Origin: Segatella copri
GTDB lineage: Bacteria; Bacteroidota; Bacteroidia; Bacteroidales; Bacteroidaceae
Assembly (NCBI RefSeq): GCF_019127135.1
Contig: NZ_JAHOEA010000002.1
Coordinates: 62,001-126,000 of the forward strand
Length of the DNA stretch: 64,000 bases
Direction of reading: 5' to 3'
A program made the translations under genes and the position numbers. The notes beneath the pieces are model-generated. The model searched no databases. It saw only the letters and a list, made by a program, of their open reading frames with translations, and was not told the origin of the DNA. Below, piece by piece: positions 42,761-52,307 of the stretch. Every line of letters starts with the position of its first letter. Position 1 is the stretch's first letter.

Positions 42761-43495
42761 TTATTTGGTTGCGAAATAGAGTGTGCAGATGCCGAAGGTG
42801 AGTCGCTTGAACTCTGCCTTTGAGAATCCTGCCTTTTTGAACACCTCCATCATTACCTCGCCCTGAGGGAATGCCTCGATGGTCTTGTTGAGATAACTGT
42901 AGGCACTCTGGTCTTTGCTGATGAGTTTACCATACATCGGCAAGACGGTGTTGCTGTAGATGCTGAACAGCTGCTTCATCGGGAAGCTGACCGGTGTGGT
43001 GAGCTCTACGATGCAGAGATGTCCGCCCTTTTTCAGTACCCGGCACATTTCCTTCAGTCCCTGGTCCAGGTTCTGGAAGTTCCTGATGCCGAAGGCTGCG
43101 GTTACTGCATCAAAGCTCTCGTCCTGGAACGAGAGGTTGAGGCAGTCTTCCTTGGCAAAGGAGATGGTGTTTTCCAGTCCCAGTTGCCTTACTTTCTGTC
43201 TGCCTATCTCCATCATGCCTTCCGAGATGTCTGCTCCGATCAGCTGGTCGGGATGTAGCATCTGTGCGGCTAGGATGGCGAAATCGCCGGTACCGGTAGC
43301 GATGTCGAGCATTTTTTTAGGAGAGAAGGGCGCAAGACGCCTGATTGCCTTCTTGCGCCATCCCTTATCGATATCCCACGAGAGACGGTGGTTCAGGGTA
43401 TCGTAGGTAGGGGCGATGTTGTCGAACATCTCCTCTACCAGCTTGCCCTTGTCTCCTGTGCCCTCGTAGGGCTTTATCTGTTCTTGCTTATACAT
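42761..43495 (-). CDS. ubiE: Demethylmenaquinone methyltransferase
   Basis: 244 residues, class I SAM methyltransferase. [21 protein letters not shown] (split near residue 28) and [20 protein letters not shown] (about 132) are UbiE/MenG signatures; the SAM loop is [13 protein letters not shown] (about 64-76). Adds the last methyl group in menaquinone synthesis (in a ubiquinone-less anaerobe this is its role). Thus one more menaquinone gene lies here, away from the men row at 18.8-23.3 kb. Confidence 0.95.
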   Translation of the reverse strand: MYKQEQIKPYEGTGDKGKLVEEMFDNIAPTYDTLNHRLSWDIDKGWRKKAIRRLAPFSPKKMLDIATGTGDFAILAAQMLHPDQLIGADISEGMMEIGRQKVRQLGLENTISFAKEDCLNLSFQDESFDAVTAAFGIRNFQNLDQGLKEMCRVLKKGGHLCIVELTTPVSFPMKQLFSIYSNTVLPMYGKLISKDQSAYSYLNKTIEAFPQGEVMMEVFKKAGFSKAEFKRLTFGICTLYFATK

Positions 43496-43506
43496 TTATA
43501 TATAGT

Positions 43507-44457
43507 TTACTTGTGTGCAGCAAGCCACTCGCTTACGTTCTTCTCGATGCGGGCAGCGATGTCGCCTTCCTCAGCAGCCTTGTCGAACTTCTCGCCGGTG
43601 ATGTGCTCGTAGAGTTCGATGTAGCGGTCTGATACGCTCTCTGCATACTCGTCGGTAATCTCTGGCATAGTCTGGCCTGGCTCGTTCATGAAGTTGTGCT
43701 CGATAAGCCACTGACGAACGAACTCCTTAGAGAGCTGGCGCTGTGGTTCACCCTTCTCAAACTTCTCCTCGTAACCATCAGCATAGAAGTAGCGGCTAGA
43801 GTCTGGAGTGTGGATCTCGTCGATGAGATAAACCTTGCCGTCGCGCTTGCCGAACTCGTACTTGGTATCTACGAGAATCAATCCCTGCTTGGCAGCGATT
43901 TCCTGACCGCGGGCGAAGATACGGCGTGTGTAGTCCTCCATCACAGCGTAATCCTCAGCACTAACAATGCCCTGGGCGATGATTTCTTCCTTAGAAATGT
44001 TCATGTCGTGACCTTCGTCAGCCTTTGTAGTAGGAGTGATGATAGGCTCTGGGAAACGCTGGTTCTCGCGCATACCGTCAGGCAACTTCACACCGCAAAT
44101 CTCGCGGCAGCCCTTCTGATAGTCGCGCCATGCACTACCGGTGAGGATAGAACGGATGATCATCTCCACGCGGAAACCTTCGCACTTCAAACCTACGGTA
44201 ACCATTGGGTCTGGAGTAGCCAACTTCCAGTTTGGACAGATGTCTGTAGTAGTGTCCAAGAACTTAGCTGCAATCTGATTGAGCACCTGTCCCTTGAAAG
44301 GGATACCCTTAGGCAGAACAACGTCGAACGCTGAGATTCTGTCGGTAGCGACCATCACGAGGAGGTCGTCGTTAATGTCATACACATCACGTACTTTACC
44401 GTGGTAAACACTCTTCTGTCCATCAAAATGGAAATCTGTCTTTGTTAATGCTTTCAT
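43507..44457 (-). CDS. purC: SAICAR synthetase
   Basis: 316 residues. Visible motifs: [13 protein letters not shown] (about 18-30), [14 protein letters not shown] (about 36-49), [20 protein letters not shown] (about 195-214) and HTPDSSRYF (about 216-224). ATP-dependent ligation of aspartate to CAIR in purine synthesis. The length is that of the fungal/Bacteroidetes-type enzyme rather than the 237 residues of E. coli. A GTTCAAA leader precedes the ATG. Confidence 0.95.
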   Translation of the reverse strand: MKALTKTDFHFDGQKSVYHGKVRDVYDINDDLLVMVATDRISAFDVVLPKGIPFKGQVLNQIAAKFLDTTTDICPNWKLATPDPMVTVGLKCEGFRVEMIIRSILTGSAWRDYQKGCREICGVKLPDGMRENQRFPEPIITPTTKADEGHDMNISKEEIIAQGIVSAEDYAVMEDYTRRIFARGQEIAAKQGLILVDTKYEFGKRDGKVYLIDEIHTPDSSRYFYADGYEEKFEKGEPQRQLSKEFVRQWLIEHNFMNEPGQTMPEITDEYAESVSDRYIELYEHITGEKFDKAAEEGDIAARIEKNVSEWLAAHK

Positions 44458-44460
44458 TTT

Positions 44461-44495
44461 ACTTTGAACTTTGAATTTTGAACTTTGAACTTTAT
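44461..44495 (-). repeat. GTTCAAA heptamer leader before purC
   Basis: On the minus strand CATAAA then GTTCAAA, GTTCAAA, ATTCAAA, GTTCAAA, GTAAA and the ATG. It is nearly identical to the copy before menB. Confidence 0.85.
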
Positions 44496-44536
44496 GATAT
44501 GCCTTGAGTAATCATTCAGTTCATTCTTCATTCTGA

Positions 44537-45523
44537 TTATTTTGAATTATCTTTTTCTGCTTTCTGAGCTTCCCGTGCTTCCGCTCTCTCCTTGTCATAC
44601 TTGTCGTATGCGTTTACGATGCGGGTTACGAGTTTGTGGCGCACGATATCCTTCTGTCCCAGCTTCACCACTCCGATACCTTCCACACCGTCCAGAATCT
44701 TGAGCGCCTCTTTCAGTCCGCTTCGCTGTTCGCGTGGCAGGTCAATCTGTGTCAGGTCGCCGGTGATAATCATCTTGGTGTTCATGCCCATACGGGTGAG
44801 GAACATGCGAATCTGTTGGGAGGTAGTGTTCTGTGCCTCGTCGAGGATGACTACGGCATCGCTGAGTGTGCGTCCGCGCATAAAGGCGAGCGGAGCAATC
44901 TGGATAATGTGCTTTTCCATCATATCCTGCAGCTTTACGGCAGGTATCATGTCTTCCAGCGCATCGTAGAGCGGTTGGAGGTATGGGTCAATTTTGTCTT
45001 TCATATCGCCAGGCAGGAAACCGAGTTTTTCGCCGGCTTCTACGGCTGGTCGCGAGAGGATGATTTTCTTGATGGCTTTCTCCTTGAGGGCCTTTACGGC
45101 AAGGGCGATGCTGAGGTAGGTCTTACCGGTACCGGCTGGTCCTACGGCAAATACCATGTCGTTCTTTTCGTAAGCATCTATCAGCTGCTGCTGGTTTTCG
45201 CTGCGGCTCTTGATAGGTCGGCCGCTGATGCTGTATACCAGCACGCCTTTCACGCTGTCCGCCTTGGTCTGTTTTCCTTTCACGATGTCCAGGATGTCTT
45301 CATCATTGAGCATGTTGTATTTAAGCAAGTGCTTGCGCATCTGCTCAATATCCTCTTCCACCTTTGCCATTTCCTCCTCGTCGCCGAGCACACGAATCAC
45401 GTTGTCGCGTGCCACGATACGCAACTTAGGATACAGCGATTTAATCATCTGCAGGTGGGCATTGTTCACACCGTAGAACATCACTGGATCGATATCTTCG
45501 AGTACAATATGTTTCTCTATCAA
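44537..45523 (-). CDS. PhoH-family ATPase
   Basis: 328 residues. Walker A in AVGPAGTGKTYLSIALAVKA (about 131-150) and Walker B in AVVILDEAQNTTSQQIRMFL (about 226-245), with a small KH-like N-terminal region. PhoH-like proteins are ATPases linked to RNA metabolism; the precise role is not settled. It is first in the series purC, ubiE, aroE, purM, prfA, pyrF and has a full consensus promoter. Confidence 0.92.
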   Translation of the reverse strand: MIEKHIVLEDIDPVMFYGVNNAHLQMIKSLYPKLRIVARDNVIRVLGDEEEMAKVEEDIEQMRKHLLKYNMLNDEDILDIVKGKQTKADSVKGVLVYSISGRPIKSRSENQQQLIDAYEKNDMVFAVGPAGTGKTYLSIALAVKALKEKAIKKIILSRPAVEAGEKLGFLPGDMKDKIDPYLQPLYDALEDMIPAVKLQDMMEKHIIQIAPLAFMRGRTLSDAVVILDEAQNTTSQQIRMFLTRMGMNTKMIITGDLTQIDLPREQRSGLKEALKILDGVEGIGVVKLGQKDIVRHKLVTRIVNAYDKYDKERAEAREAQKAEKDNSK

Positions 45524-45582
45524 AATGTCTTAATTCTATAAAGTTTAAACTATCCTATCTAATATTTTGTTATATAACGCTG

Positions 45583-45614
45583 CAAAATTACTACTTTTCC
45601 ATGAAATGAGCAAA
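45583..45614 (-). promoter_or_regulatory. Promoter of phoH and the downstream series
   Basis: On the minus strand TTTG, exactly 20 bp, TAATTTTG: full consensus, 60 bp from the phoH start. Confidence 0.82.
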
Positions 45615-45673
45615 TTTCGGCGAATAAAACATTCTTTAAATATTAAAAAAGCTATTTTTTCGAGAGTTTTTGT

Positions 45674-45681
45674 TACCTTTG
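45674..45681 (+). promoter_or_regulatory. -7 element of the DUF5715 gene
   Basis: TACCTTTG followed by CAG, 75 bp before the ATG at 45756. No good -33 box. It lies inside the upstream open frame, supporting the later start. Confidence 0.55.
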
Positions 45682-45755
45682 CAGCTAAATTTGGCGATAC
45701 GGCTCCCGTTTTGCCTGAAGAATATAGAATATTATTTCGTGAAAATAAGATAATT

Positions 45756-46631
45756 ATGAAGATTAGTAAGAATAGATATTTACAGGGTTTTGGTATTGTG
45801 GTTTTGCTTTTGGCGCTGGTGAGAGTCATCTTCCCGGGGGTGGCAAAACCGAAAACGGCGGCTGCTGATGCGGCTGATTCTACATTGGTGGCTGCGAAGG
45901 ATTCGGCTGCTTCTGATGCTTCTTCTGCTGAGATTTCTGATGCTCCCGCTGGTGCTGATGGAAATGTGGCTGAGGACCTGAAGAAGGATGAACTCTCTGT
46001 TATGCCTGATACGGCACAGAGCGGCAAGCCTTCTATCTTCTTCGACAAGGATGGCAAGGAGGTGAAGCATCGCATCTTCTCGGTGCCTCATTTCGGTAAT
46101 ACTTTCCCCGACCAGCAGGATGTGCAGATTCTGGCGGCTACAAAGCACGGCGTGAAACCGGTGCAGAACCGTCTGGAGGCGGAGAACAGCAAGGGCAAGC
46201 TGGTGTATGTGGGCAGCAATCCTTTCTTTTATGTCGACAAGCTGAACAACAGCATTCCTTACCTGGTGCCTCGTGCCTCTGTGCTGCTCCAGGATATTGG
46301 CCGTGCCTATTTCGATTCGTTGCAGATCAAGGGCATTCCGCTGCATAAGATTATCGTGACGAGCATTCTGCGTACCAAGGATGATGTGGCGAAACTGCGT
46401 ACCCGAAACGGTAATGCTACCGAGAATTCGTGCCATCTTTATGGTACTACCTTCGATATCTGTTACAACCGCTATAAGCAGATTCAGACCCGTGAACAGC
46501 CTCGCCGCCAGGTGCAGAATGATACTCTGAAATGGGTGTTCTCCGAGGTGCTCCGCGATTTCCGCAACAAGAACCGCTGCTATATCAAATATGAGGTGAA
46601 GCAGGGCTGCTTCCATATCACAGTGAAGTAA
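45756..46631 (+). CDS. DUF5715-type membrane-anchored protein
   Basis: 291 residues. One N-terminal membrane segment (about 8-26), an Ala/Ser/Asp-rich linker (30-75), then a periplasmic domain. The C-terminal part with VTSILRTKDDVAKLRTRNG (about 210) and NATENSCHLYGTTFDICYNR (about 230-249) resembles the zinc peptidase fold of DUF5715/M15-like proteins: S-x-x-R ... H-x-x-G-x-x-x-D. That suggests a role in cell-wall peptide cleavage or binding (inference). I chose the ATG at 45756 because the 63 upstream codons contain the promoter. Confidence 0.82.
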   Translation: MKISKNRYLQGFGIVVLLLALVRVIFPGVAKPKTAAADAADSTLVAAKDSAASDASSAEISDAPAGADGNVAEDLKKDELSVMPDTAQSGKPSIFFDKDGKEVKHRIFSVPHFGNTFPDQQDVQILAATKHGVKPVQNRLEAENSKGKLVYVGSNPFFYVDKLNNSIPYLVPRASVLLQDIGRAYFDSLQIKGIPLHKIIVTSILRTKDDVAKLRTRNGNATENSCHLYGTTFDICYNRYKQIQTREQPRRQVQNDTLKWVFSEVLRDFRNKNRCYIKYEVKQGCFHITVK

Positions 46632-46648
46632 TCTGGTTGTTCCCGGCA

Positions 46649-46845
46649 CGCCCTGAAAGGGCAGAAGCTCCTAGCCCAGGGCAGCGCCCTGGGTATAAAA
46701 TATAATAATAAACATGCGCCCTGTAAGGGCAAAAGCTTTAAAATACTTAGTGATAATAAAGCTTTTGCCCTTACAGGGCGTCTTGCTGACTGCTACTATA
46801 CCCAGGGCGCTGCCCTGGGCTAGGAGCTTCTGCCCTTTCAGGGCG
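46649..46845. repeat. Nested perfect palindrome of 49-bp and 24-bp arms (MITE/REP-like)
   Basis: Outer arms 46649-46697 and 46797-46845 are perfect 49-bp inverted copies; inner arms 46717-46740 and 46757-46780 are perfect 24-bp inverted copies. Each arm itself has palindromic GC cores such as CAGGGCAGCGCCCTG and CGCCCTG...CAGGGCG. No transposase is nearby. The look is that of a REP/MITE-type non-coding mobile repeat in the convergent gap between the DUF5715 and antiporter genes. Confidence 0.9.
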
Positions 46846-46875
46846 TATGGAGCTTATTTACGAAAGTTCTTTTAT

Positions 46876-49131
46876 TTAATTCTTGATTCTCTTCAAATCT
46901 GCTTCTTCTCCCACTATCCAGATGATGTCTCCCTTCTTGAAGACTCGGGTAGGGGATACGTGCGTCAGATTCTCACGACCTTCTTCCAGTCCTACCACCA
47001 TACAGTTGTATTTATCCCTTATTCCGCTTTCTATCAGCGTCTTTCCCAGGAATTCGCTGCCGCCGCTGATGATGAGCTGGCTGAGTTTCATTTCGCGCTT
47101 TTCTATTTCAGCCTCCTCAGGCAGTAGGTCGCTCTGCAGGGCGGTATTGAATTTCTGCAGCTGGTCGTCGTTGCCGATTACCTGCAGCTTGTCGCCCGGA
47201 AAGATGATCATGTCGCCGTTCGGGATGTTCAGGCGGTGGGAACCGCGGCGAATGCTGCTCATGTCAACACCGAAACGCTGGCGCAGATGCAGCTCTCTCA
47301 GCGATTTGCCAGTCCAACTGCTATCTTCAGGCACTTCAAATTCGCTGATGTGGATATCCCGGTCTAGCAGCCTGCCCTCGTAGAGCGGCCGCTTTTCGCC
47401 GTTCACCTGAGCCGCAATATCGCGCGAACGCAGGTTGTGGACGAAGACGCGCTCCATCACGATGCTACGCTTCTTGATGCGGCGGGAGGTCAGCATCAGC
47501 ATCACCACGGCGGCACCGATGCAGACAATCAGCGCATTGGTAAAGCGCGAGAGGAAATTGATGATATAGAAGATGAAAGCCAGTGCTATCATGAAGCGCA
47601 CGAACACCGTAAAGAGCAGCGGCACGCGGTTGATGCTGCTCTCCACCCAGAGGCGTTTCCACTCGGCACTGTGGTTCTTCTTCATCACGATGGCGCGCAG
47701 GAACGGTGAGATGAACAGGACGGTGAGCAGACCGGTGATGGCGTTGGCATACCAGTGGAGATGCCAGCCGGGCAGCAGATTGCGCATCAGCGGCAGCACG
47801 AAGGTGAACATCAGGGCGATGACGGCTGCCGAGAGGATAGAGTAGGCGGTGGTGTTGACCAGCATCTGTCGGATCAGCGATTTCCACTTGCTCTGTTGCT
47901 GCGTCTGGGGATGACTCATCGCAAAATGGTTCAGAATATGGATGAGTTTGTCGGGCAGATGTTTCTCCATTACCTGATAGGTAGGTGTGGCAAGACGAAT
48001 CATATAAGGTGTAAGGAAGGTGGTGATGACGCTCACCGCTACCACTACCGGATAGAGGAACTTGCTGATGACGCCGAGCGACAGACCCAGCGAGGCGATG
48101 ATGAAAGAAAACTCACCAATCTGAGCCATCGAGAAACCGCAGCGCATCGCCGACTTCAGCGACTCGCCTCCGAGCATGAATCCGAAGGTGCCGAATATCG
48201 CCTGACCTACCAGTATCGTGCCCACCAGGGCGAGGATAGGAACGGCATATTCTATCAGAATCTTCGGGTCTACGAGCATACCTACCGATACGAAGAAGAT
48301 GGCTCCGAAGAGATTCTTTACCGGTTCTACGAGTTTGATAATCTTCTCTGCCTCAATGGTTTCTGCCAGTATGCTGCCCATGACGAAGGCTCCGAAGGCG
48401 CTGCTGAACCCCACCTTGGTGCTCAGTACCGCCATGCCGCAGCACAGACCCAGCGAAACGATGAGCAGGGTTTCGGCATTGATAAGTTTCCTTACCGAAC
48501 GCAGAAACCACGGAATGGCGAAGATGCCCACGATAAACCATACGCCCAGGAAGAAGCCTATCTTCACGATAGAGGCAAGCATCTGCCCGCCGTCGGGACT
48601 GCTTCCGCTCGCTATCGCCGACAGCATCACCATCATCACGATAGCCAGGATATCTTCCAGTATCAGCACGCTCATCACCATCGATGCAAACTTCTGGGTG
48701 CGCAGCCGCATATCATCGAATGCCTTATATATAATAGTGGTGGAGCTCATGGCGAGCATACCGCCCAGGAAGATGCAGTCCATCCTTCCCCAGCCGAAGC
48801 CGTGGCCTACGCTGATGCCCAGCATCATCATGCAGAACACGATAACCACTGTGGCGATGATGGGAGAAGCGCCCATCTTCACGATTTTCTTGAACGAGAA
48901 GTCGAGACCGAGCGAGAAGAGGGTGAAGATGACACCGATGTCGGCCCAGGTCTGGATATCCGTCTCGTCGACTACCGACATGGTGTAGGGCATGTGTGGC
49001 GAAACCAGGAATCCCGCCATGATGTATCCCAGCACCAGCGGCTGCTTGAGCCTTTTGAAGATGAGGGTTACGATGCCTGCCACCATCAGGATGAGGGCGA
49101 GGTCTTTTACTAAAAATGGAATTTCAGCCAT
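46876..49131 (-). CDS. Kef-type cation:proton antiporter with TrkA-C domains
   Basis: 751 residues. Residues 1-385 form a CPA2 antiporter with about 12 membrane segments (LILMVAGIVTLIFKRLKQP; conserved GLDFSFKK; LEDILAIVMM with the ion-binding Asp). A second membrane region (about 420-560) follows. The C-terminus carries two TrkA-C/RCK-C repeats at about 585-665 and 680-751 (SLRELHLRQRFGVDM..., EFLGKTLIESGIRDKYNCMV), soluble ligand-sensing domains. It is presumed to move K+ or Na+ against H+ at the inner membrane. Confidence 0.92.
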   Translation of the reverse strand: MAEIPFLVKDLALILMVAGIVTLIFKRLKQPLVLGYIMAGFLVSPHMPYTMSVVDETDIQTWADIGVIFTLFSLGLDFSFKKIVKMGASPIIATVVIVFCMMMLGISVGHGFGWGRMDCIFLGGMLAMSSTTIIYKAFDDMRLRTQKFASMVMSVLILEDILAIVMMVMLSAIASGSSPDGGQMLASIVKIGFFLGVWFIVGIFAIPWFLRSVRKLINAETLLIVSLGLCCGMAVLSTKVGFSSAFGAFVMGSILAETIEAEKIIKLVEPVKNLFGAIFFVSVGMLVDPKILIEYAVPILALVGTILVGQAIFGTFGFMLGGESLKSAMRCGFSMAQIGEFSFIIASLGLSLGVISKFLYPVVVAVSVITTFLTPYMIRLATPTYQVMEKHLPDKLIHILNHFAMSHPQTQQQSKWKSLIRQMLVNTTAYSILSAAVIALMFTFVLPLMRNLLPGWHLHWYANAITGLLTVLFISPFLRAIVMKKNHSAEWKRLWVESSINRVPLLFTVFVRFMIALAFIFYIINFLSRFTNALIVCIGAAVVMLMLTSRRIKKRSIVMERVFVHNLRSRDIAAQVNGEKRPLYEGRLLDRDIHISEFEVPEDSSWTGKSLRELHLRQRFGVDMSSIRRGSHRLNIPNGDMIIFPGDKLQVIGNDDQLQKFNTALQSDLLPEEAEIEKREMKLSQLIISGGSEFLGKTLIESGIRDKYNCMVVGLEEGRENLTHVSPTRVFKKGDIIWIVGEEADLKRIKN

Positions 49132-49151
49132 ATTTTTCTGTTTATGAAAAA

Positions 49152-49179
49152 GGGGAATTTAGATGTGTCTAAATTCCCC
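49152..49179 (-). terminator. Terminator of pepT
   Basis: Perfect 12-bp stem GGGGAATTTAGA / TCTAAATTCCCC with a TGTG loop, followed on the minus strand by a T-run. Situated just after the pepT stop. Confidence 0.87.
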
Positions 49180-49188
49180 ATATCTGTA

Positions 49189-50412
49189 TTAATCATTAAA
49201 TTCTTCTGTGATTTCCGCTATCTTCACGATGGTCTTCACTACCTTCTCCATTACCTGGATGCTCACAAACTCGTGAGGACCGTGGAAGTTGACACCGCCG
49301 GCGAAGATGTTCGGACAAGGCAGACCCTTGAAGCTCAGCTGGGCTCCGTCGGTACCGCCGCGGATAGGCTCTACACGAGGTGGAACGCCGCTCTCCTGCA
49401 TCGCTCTGAGCACGATGTCAATGACGTGCATGTTAGGATCAATCTTCTCCTTCATATTATAGTACTGGTCGTAGATAACCGCCTTTACGGTTCCGTCGCC
49501 ATACTTCTCGTTCATCTTGTTCACGCAGTCCTCGATGAAGTCCTTGCGGCTTTCAAACCTGTTGCGGTCGTGATCGCGGATGATGTAGCTGAGTTTTGCC
49601 TCCTCGCAGCGGCTCTCGATGCCGATGAGGTGGTAGAAGCCCTGGTAGCCTTCAGTCTGCTCAGGAGTCTCGTTCTCAGGAATCATGTTCTGGAATTCCA
49701 CAGCCAGTCGGCTTGCATTCACCATCTTGCCCTTGGCATAGCCTGTATGAACGCTCACGCCCTTGATGATGATTTTAGCTCCGGCAGCATTGAAGTTCTC
49801 ATATTCCAGGTCGCCCAGGTCGCCGCCATCTACGGTGTACGCCCAGTCGCAGCCAAACTTCTCTACATCGAAATGATGCGCACCCATACCGATTTCCTCG
49901 TCAGGATTGAAACCTACGCGGATATCTCCGTGCTTGATTTCGTCATGGTCGCGCAGATAGCACATAGCCTGTACGATTTCAGCGATGCCCGCCTTGTCGT
50001 CGGCACCCAGCAGGGTAGTACCGTCTGTCACGATGATATCCTCTCCCTTGTGAGCCTTCAACTCAGGGAAAGTCTCAACGCTTGAGATGATGCCCGGGCT
50101 CAGCTCGATGTCGTTGCCGTCATAGTTTTTGATGACGCGCGCCTTAACATCCTTTCCGCTGGCATCAGGCGATGTATCCATGTGTGAAATAAATCCGATG
50201 GTAGGAGTCTTTTTCTTGGTATTGCTCTTCAGGGTGGCATAGATATAGCCCATGTCATCCATTTCGACATCGCTCAGTCCTTCGTCCTCAAGTTCCTTTT
50301 TCAGGTACTTGGCAAATTCGAGCTGTTTTGCCGTACTAGGCACGCTGGTCGATTCTTCGCTCGACTGTGTGTCGAATTTCGTATAGTTTATAAATCGTTC
50401 TACTAAATCCAT
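49189..50412 (-). CDS. pepT: Peptidase T (tripeptide aminopeptidase)
   Basis: 407 residues, M20 family. Zinc ligands: [15 protein letters not shown] (about 78-92), [13 protein letters not shown] (about 137-149), [13 protein letters not shown] (about 170-182, catalytic Glu pair) and YTVDGGDLG (about 193). Removes the N-terminal residue of tripeptides in the cytoplasm. A tRNA-Arg gene lies 35 bp upstream on the same strand, so both are probably expressed from the promoter at 50575-50606. Confidence 0.95.
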   Translation of the reverse strand: MDLVERFINYTKFDTQSSEESTSVPSTAKQLEFAKYLKKELEDEGLSDVEMDDMGYIYATLKSNTKKKTPTIGFISHMDTSPDASGKDVKARVIKNYDGNDIELSPGIISSVETFPELKAHKGEDIIVTDGTTLLGADDKAGIAEIVQAMCYLRDHDEIKHGDIRVGFNPDEEIGMGAHHFDVEKFGCDWAYTVDGGDLGDLEYENFNAAGAKIIIKGVSVHTGYAKGKMVNASRLAVEFQNMIPENETPEQTEGYQGFYHLIGIESRCEEAKLSYIIRDHDRNRFESRKDFIEDCVNKMNEKYGDGTVKAVIYDQYYNMKEKIDPNMHVIDIVLRAMQESGVPPRVEPIRGGTDGAQLSFKGLPCPNIFAGGVNFHGPHEFVSIQVMEKVVKTIVKIAEITEEFND

Positions 50413-50446
50413 GTTTTCAATTATTAATCATTTTGTTGTTTCGGGG

Positions 50447-50520
50447 TGATCTCGGTGGGATTCAAACCCACGACCTTCAGAACCGGAATCTGACGCTCTA
50501 TTCAGCTAAGCTACGAGACC
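50447..50520 (-). tRNA. tRNA-Arg(CCG)
   Basis: 74 nt on the minus strand. Acceptor stem GGTCTCG / CGAGATC with a G-T pair and discriminator A; anticodon stem TCAGA / TCTGA around loop TTCCGGT gives anticodon CCG (reads CGG). The T-arm is GTGGG / CCCAC. The 3' CCA is not encoded. Confidence 0.93.
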
Positions 50521-50574
50521 CTCTTTCTGACGCCCGTTTCTCCGGTTGTATGACATCGAAACGGAAGTCGACTG

Positions 50575-50606
50575 CAAAATTACTGCTTTTATTTGAAATA
50601 ACCAAA
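50575..50606 (-). promoter_or_regulatory. Promoter of tRNA-Arg and pepT
   Basis: On the minus strand TTTG, exactly 20 bp, TAATTTTG: full consensus, about 55 bp before the tRNA. Confidence 0.82.
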
Positions 50607-50717
50607 TATTTGGGGCAGATTTTTTCATATATATAATGTGTATTTGTGAATTGTTCTACAAAATGCTACTAAAAAACTTAAAAATGCTATCATTTTGCGA
50701 AAAAATACGGAAAAATG

Positions 50718-50748
50718 CTTGCAGATTAATTATTATTTTGTACCTTTG
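50718..50748 (+). promoter_or_regulatory. Promoter of asnA
   Basis: CTTG, 19 bp, TACCTTTG at 50741-50748, 29 bp before the ATG at 50777. One mismatch in the -33 box. Confidence 0.65.
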
Positions 50749-50776
50749 CAGCGCAAATACTAAATATGAAATAAAA

Positions 50777-51814
50777 ATGAGCAATTTGATAAAACCTGAA
50801 GGGTACAAGGCGCTGCTGGATATGCGCCAGACCGAAATGGGTATTAAAATGATAAAAGAATTCTTCCAGCAAAACCTGAGCACCGAGCTCCGTCTGCGTC
50901 GCGTTACCGCTCCGCTCTTCGTATTGAAGGGTTTGGGTATCAATGATGACCTGAACGGCGTAGAGCGCCCTGTAAGTTTCCCTATCAAGGATTTGGGTGA
51001 TGCCCAGGCTGAGGTGGTTCATTCTCTTGCCAAATGGAAGCGACTGACGCTTGCCGAGTATGAGATTGAGCCTGCTTATGGCGTATATACCGATATGAAT
51101 GCCATCCGTGCTGACGAAGAATTGGATAATCTTCATTCGCTCTATGTTGACCAGTGGGACTGGGAGGCTGTGATTACCAAGGAAGACCGTACCATCGCCT
51201 TCCTCGAGAATATCGTGCGCCGCATCTATGGTGCCATCCTGCGTACCGAGTTCCTGGCTTGCGAGCATTATCCTCAGCTGAAGCCTTTCCTGCCTAAGGA
51301 TATTCATTTTATTCATGCGCAGGATTTGCTCGATATGTATCCAGACCTTTCTCCTAAGGAGCGCGAGGATGAAATCTGCAAGAAGTATGGCGCTGTATTT
51401 GTAGAGGGCATCGGAGGCAAGTTGAGCGATGGCAAGAAGCATGATGGCCGAGCTCCTGACTATGATGACTGGAGCACCGTGGCTGAGAACGGCAAGGTGG
51501 GACTGAATGGTGATATCCTTATCTGGTATCCTGTTCTGGGTCGCAGTTTCGAGCTCAGTTCTATGGGTATCCGTGTTGACAAGGAGAGTCTGCTGCGTCA
51601 GCTTAAGCTGGAGGGCAAGGAGGATAGAGAGAAGCTTTACTTCCATCAGCAGCTCCTGAACGACAAGTTGCCTCTGAGCATTGGTGGCGGTATCGGTCAG
51701 AGCCGTCTGTGTATGGTATTGCTTCATAAGGCTCACATTGGTGAAATCCAGGCTAGCATCTGGCCTGAGGAGATGCGCAAGGAGGCTGAGGAAGCGGGCA
51801 TGAACCTCATTTAA
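50777..51814 (+). CDS. asnA: Aspartate--ammonia ligase
   Basis: 345 residues. Class II synthetase-like fold; segments VTAPLFVLKGLGINDDLNG (about 38-56), RPVSFPIKD (about 58) and the C-terminal LSIGGGIGQSRLCMVLLHK (about 296-314) are typical of AsnA. Makes asparagine from aspartate and ammonia with ATP. The upstream frame opens at 50636, but the promoter at 50718-50748 lies inside it, so I use 50777. A strong terminator follows. Confidence 0.95.
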   Translation: MSNLIKPEGYKALLDMRQTEMGIKMIKEFFQQNLSTELRLRRVTAPLFVLKGLGINDDLNGVERPVSFPIKDLGDAQAEVVHSLAKWKRLTLAEYEIEPAYGVYTDMNAIRADEELDNLHSLYVDQWDWEAVITKEDRTIAFLENIVRRIYGAILRTEFLACEHYPQLKPFLPKDIHFIHAQDLLDMYPDLSPKEREDEICKKYGAVFVEGIGGKLSDGKKHDGRAPDYDDWSTVAENGKVGLNGDILIWYPVLGRSFELSSMGIRVDKESLLRQLKLEGKEDREKLYFHQQLLNDKLPLSIGGGIGQSRLCMVLLHKAHIGEIQASIWPEEMRKEAEEAGMNLI

Positions 51815-51901
51815 GCCTTTCTGCCGGTGCGTCATGGTGTATACTGTGATGTGCTCATATTCAGTTGATCTTTTTAAGATAATAATAATTTGCTTACGAA
51901 G

Positions 51902-51937
51902 GCTCCCGGTGCTTTTCTGCATCGGGGGCTTTTTTTG
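51902..51937 (+). terminator. Intrinsic terminator of asnA
   Basis: GC-rich stem of 12 pairs (GCTCCCGGTGC with GCATCGGGGGC, two G-T pairs) followed by seven T. Confidence 0.85.
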
Positions 51938-51943
51938 TTTTAT

Positions 51944-52054
51944 ACCTTGAGGCTGTGTTTTACAGCCTCAAGGTTTGACGTTGTGTTTCGCAACGTCAAA
52001 CCTTGCTTTTCGCAGGGTGTAAAACCTTGATGTCGCGTTTCGCGACATCAAGGT
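51944..52054. repeat. Three tandem perfect hairpins
   Basis: Hairpin one: 51944-51956 with 51962-51974 (13 bp). Hairpin two: 51969-51983 with 51991-52005 (15 bp). Hairpin three: 52024-52037 with 52041-52054 (14 bp). All have a TTT apex on the plus strand (AAA on the minus strand) and share the outer stem letters ACCTTGA or CAAGGT, but the inner stems differ while staying perfectly paired. Hairpins one and two overlap by six bases, so they could be alternative folds. Confidence 0.92.
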
Positions 52055-52085
52055 CTGCGCTTCATGAAAAAAAATGAATACGGTG

Positions 52086-52117
52086 CAAAAGTACTACAAA
52101 ATTTCTGAACCGCCAAA
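52086..52117 (-). promoter_or_regulatory. Orphan consensus promoter reading into the three hairpins
   Basis: On the minus strand TTTG, exactly 20 bp, TACTTTTG. There is no protein gene downstream on that strand until beyond asnA; the first 140 nt of transcript would be the three hairpins. Confidence 0.7.
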
Positions 52118-52307
52118 TTTCACCCTGCAGAGTTATGTTAAACCGATTTTAACATTCCGGCTTTCGTAGTTAAACAAAAAAAGTCGTAGAGTTGCGGGGG
52201 AGAAAACTATATTTTGTAAAATGTTTCTCTGTGTGTTTTGAGCAAGAGAACAATGAGATGCTATAAGAAAAGCCATTTCTTCTGACTACTTCCTTTTTAC
52301 CCAGAAA

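Noticed and set aside
45567-45755. 63-codon extension of the DUF5715 gene
   Set aside because: It includes the -7 box and would place the membrane anchor in mid-protein.
46714-47127. 137-codon plus-strand frame
   Set aside because: It reads through the nested palindrome and then the antisense of the antiporter gene.
47755-49113. Long 452-codon frame on the plus strand
   Set aside because: It is the antisense of the antiporter gene; the product is a His/Glu/Asp-rich string without motifs, while the minus frame has clear domains.
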